Of a DNA stretch of 64,000 nt, positions 63,784 to 64,000 are shown piece after piece. The translations under genes were made by a program, and so were the position numbers. Below the pieces are notes generated by a model. That model made no database searches and was not told the origin of the DNA. It saw only the letters and a program-made list of their open reading frames with translations. Source of the stretch: Radiobacillus kanasensis (lineage in GTDB: Bacteria > Bacillota > Bacilli > Bacillales > Amphibacillaceae); contig NZ_CP088020.1 of assembly GCF_021049245.1 (NCBI RefSeq), forward strand, positions 564,001 through 628,000. Direction: 5' to 3'. The first letter of the stretch is position 1; each line of letters opens with the position of its first letter.

Positions 63784-64000
63784 ATGGGGAGAGTTGTTAC
63801 TACATCTGAGCGGTTGCAGCTTCGAAAAATGGTTCAGGATGATGTAGATTACTTGCAGGAAATATTCGCAGATCCGATTGCGATGCATTATTATCCTGCG
63901 ACAAAAAATATAGAAGAAACGAAGCGGTGGATTGACTGGACGAAGGAAAACTATAGCAAATATAATATTGGCCTTTGGATGGTAGAGGATAAGGAAACGA
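63784..64000 (+). CDS. GNAT acetyltransferase, RimJ/RimL type (3' end outside the window)
   Basis: Only 72 residues are visible (MGRVVTTSERLQLRKMVQDD, then FADPIAMHYYPATKNIEETKRWIDW), the typical start of a RimJ/RimL-type N-acetyltransferase (T-x-R-L-x-L-R). AGGAGGCGG lies before the ATG, 12 bases after the HAD gene, so both share an operon. The acetyl-CoA motif is beyond the window. Confidence 0.8.
   Translation, partial: MGRVVTTSERLQLRKMVQDDVDYLQEIFADPIAMHYYPATKNIEETKRWIDWTKENYSKYNIGLWMVEDKET

Overview
The window looks like a chromosomal segment from a spore-forming member of the Bacillaceae. The DNA is AT-rich, ribosome binding sites are strong (AGGAGG-type), and GTG and TTG starts are common. 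It carries Spo0E-like and Sda-like sporulation proteins, an S-box SAM riboswitch in front of yitJ-metE, a yndG-yndH-yndJ-like cluster, and a YunD-type nucleotidase. The genus cannot be fixed from the sequence alone. No rRNA, tRNA or CRISPR array was found.

Region 1 (about 1-17.9 kb) is accessory, scarred DNA. It holds a partial DUF1572 gene, a PaaX-type regulator, a lone full-length PdhA paralogue, GNAT and aminoglycoside-phosphotransferase-like genes, a decayed Tn7-type tnsC, a decayed IS1595-type transposase, a frameshifted LysR gene, a frameshifted SMP-30 gene, and the RNA tail of what was probably a type I toxin-antitoxin locus. Eight full or partial copies of an unclassified non-coding repeat, all in the same orientation, lie between these genes. 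Most of them carry a terminator-like hairpin whose arms vary together. Intact pairs here are LysR/MFS exporter, (broken) LysR/EamA exporter, and MarR/NAD(P)H oxidoreductase with clear operators.

Region 2 (about 18-38.9 kb) is regulator-plus-enzyme territory. It contains an AraC-GyrI regulator next to DUF4386, an Rrf2 regulon (thioredoxin-reductase-like flavoprotein and methyltransferase) with two matching operators, PucR with a small membrane protein and a sodium:solute symporter, the SAM-riboswitch methionine operon yitJ-metE, TetR/SDR, an overlapping nucleotidyltransferase-like pair, a short Spo0E-like gene, and HxlR with a luciferase-like monooxygenase and FMN reductase.

Region 3 (39-41.9 kb) is the most interesting locus. 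A 397-residue protein has an amino-terminal helical domain of the kind exported by type VII secretion and a glycine-zipper carboxyl end. It is followed by two tandem, highly similar 112-residue membrane proteins and a 280-residue cytosolic protein. I read this as a secreted membrane-active toxin with duplicated immunity genes.

Region 4 (42-64 kb) looks like core genome: YunD, a patatin-like lipase, an ABC-2 exporter, the ynd-like cluster, a diguanylate cyclase under a c-di-GMP-I riboswitch, an aldehyde dehydrogenase, an orphan DUF4179 anti-sigma-like protein with an RDD protein, a SwrC-type RND exporter, an XRE regulator, two convergent Sda-like genes, a duplicated DUF2294 protein, a HAD phosphatase and a truncated acetyltransferase at the edge. 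Most transcription units end in recognisable intrinsic terminators.
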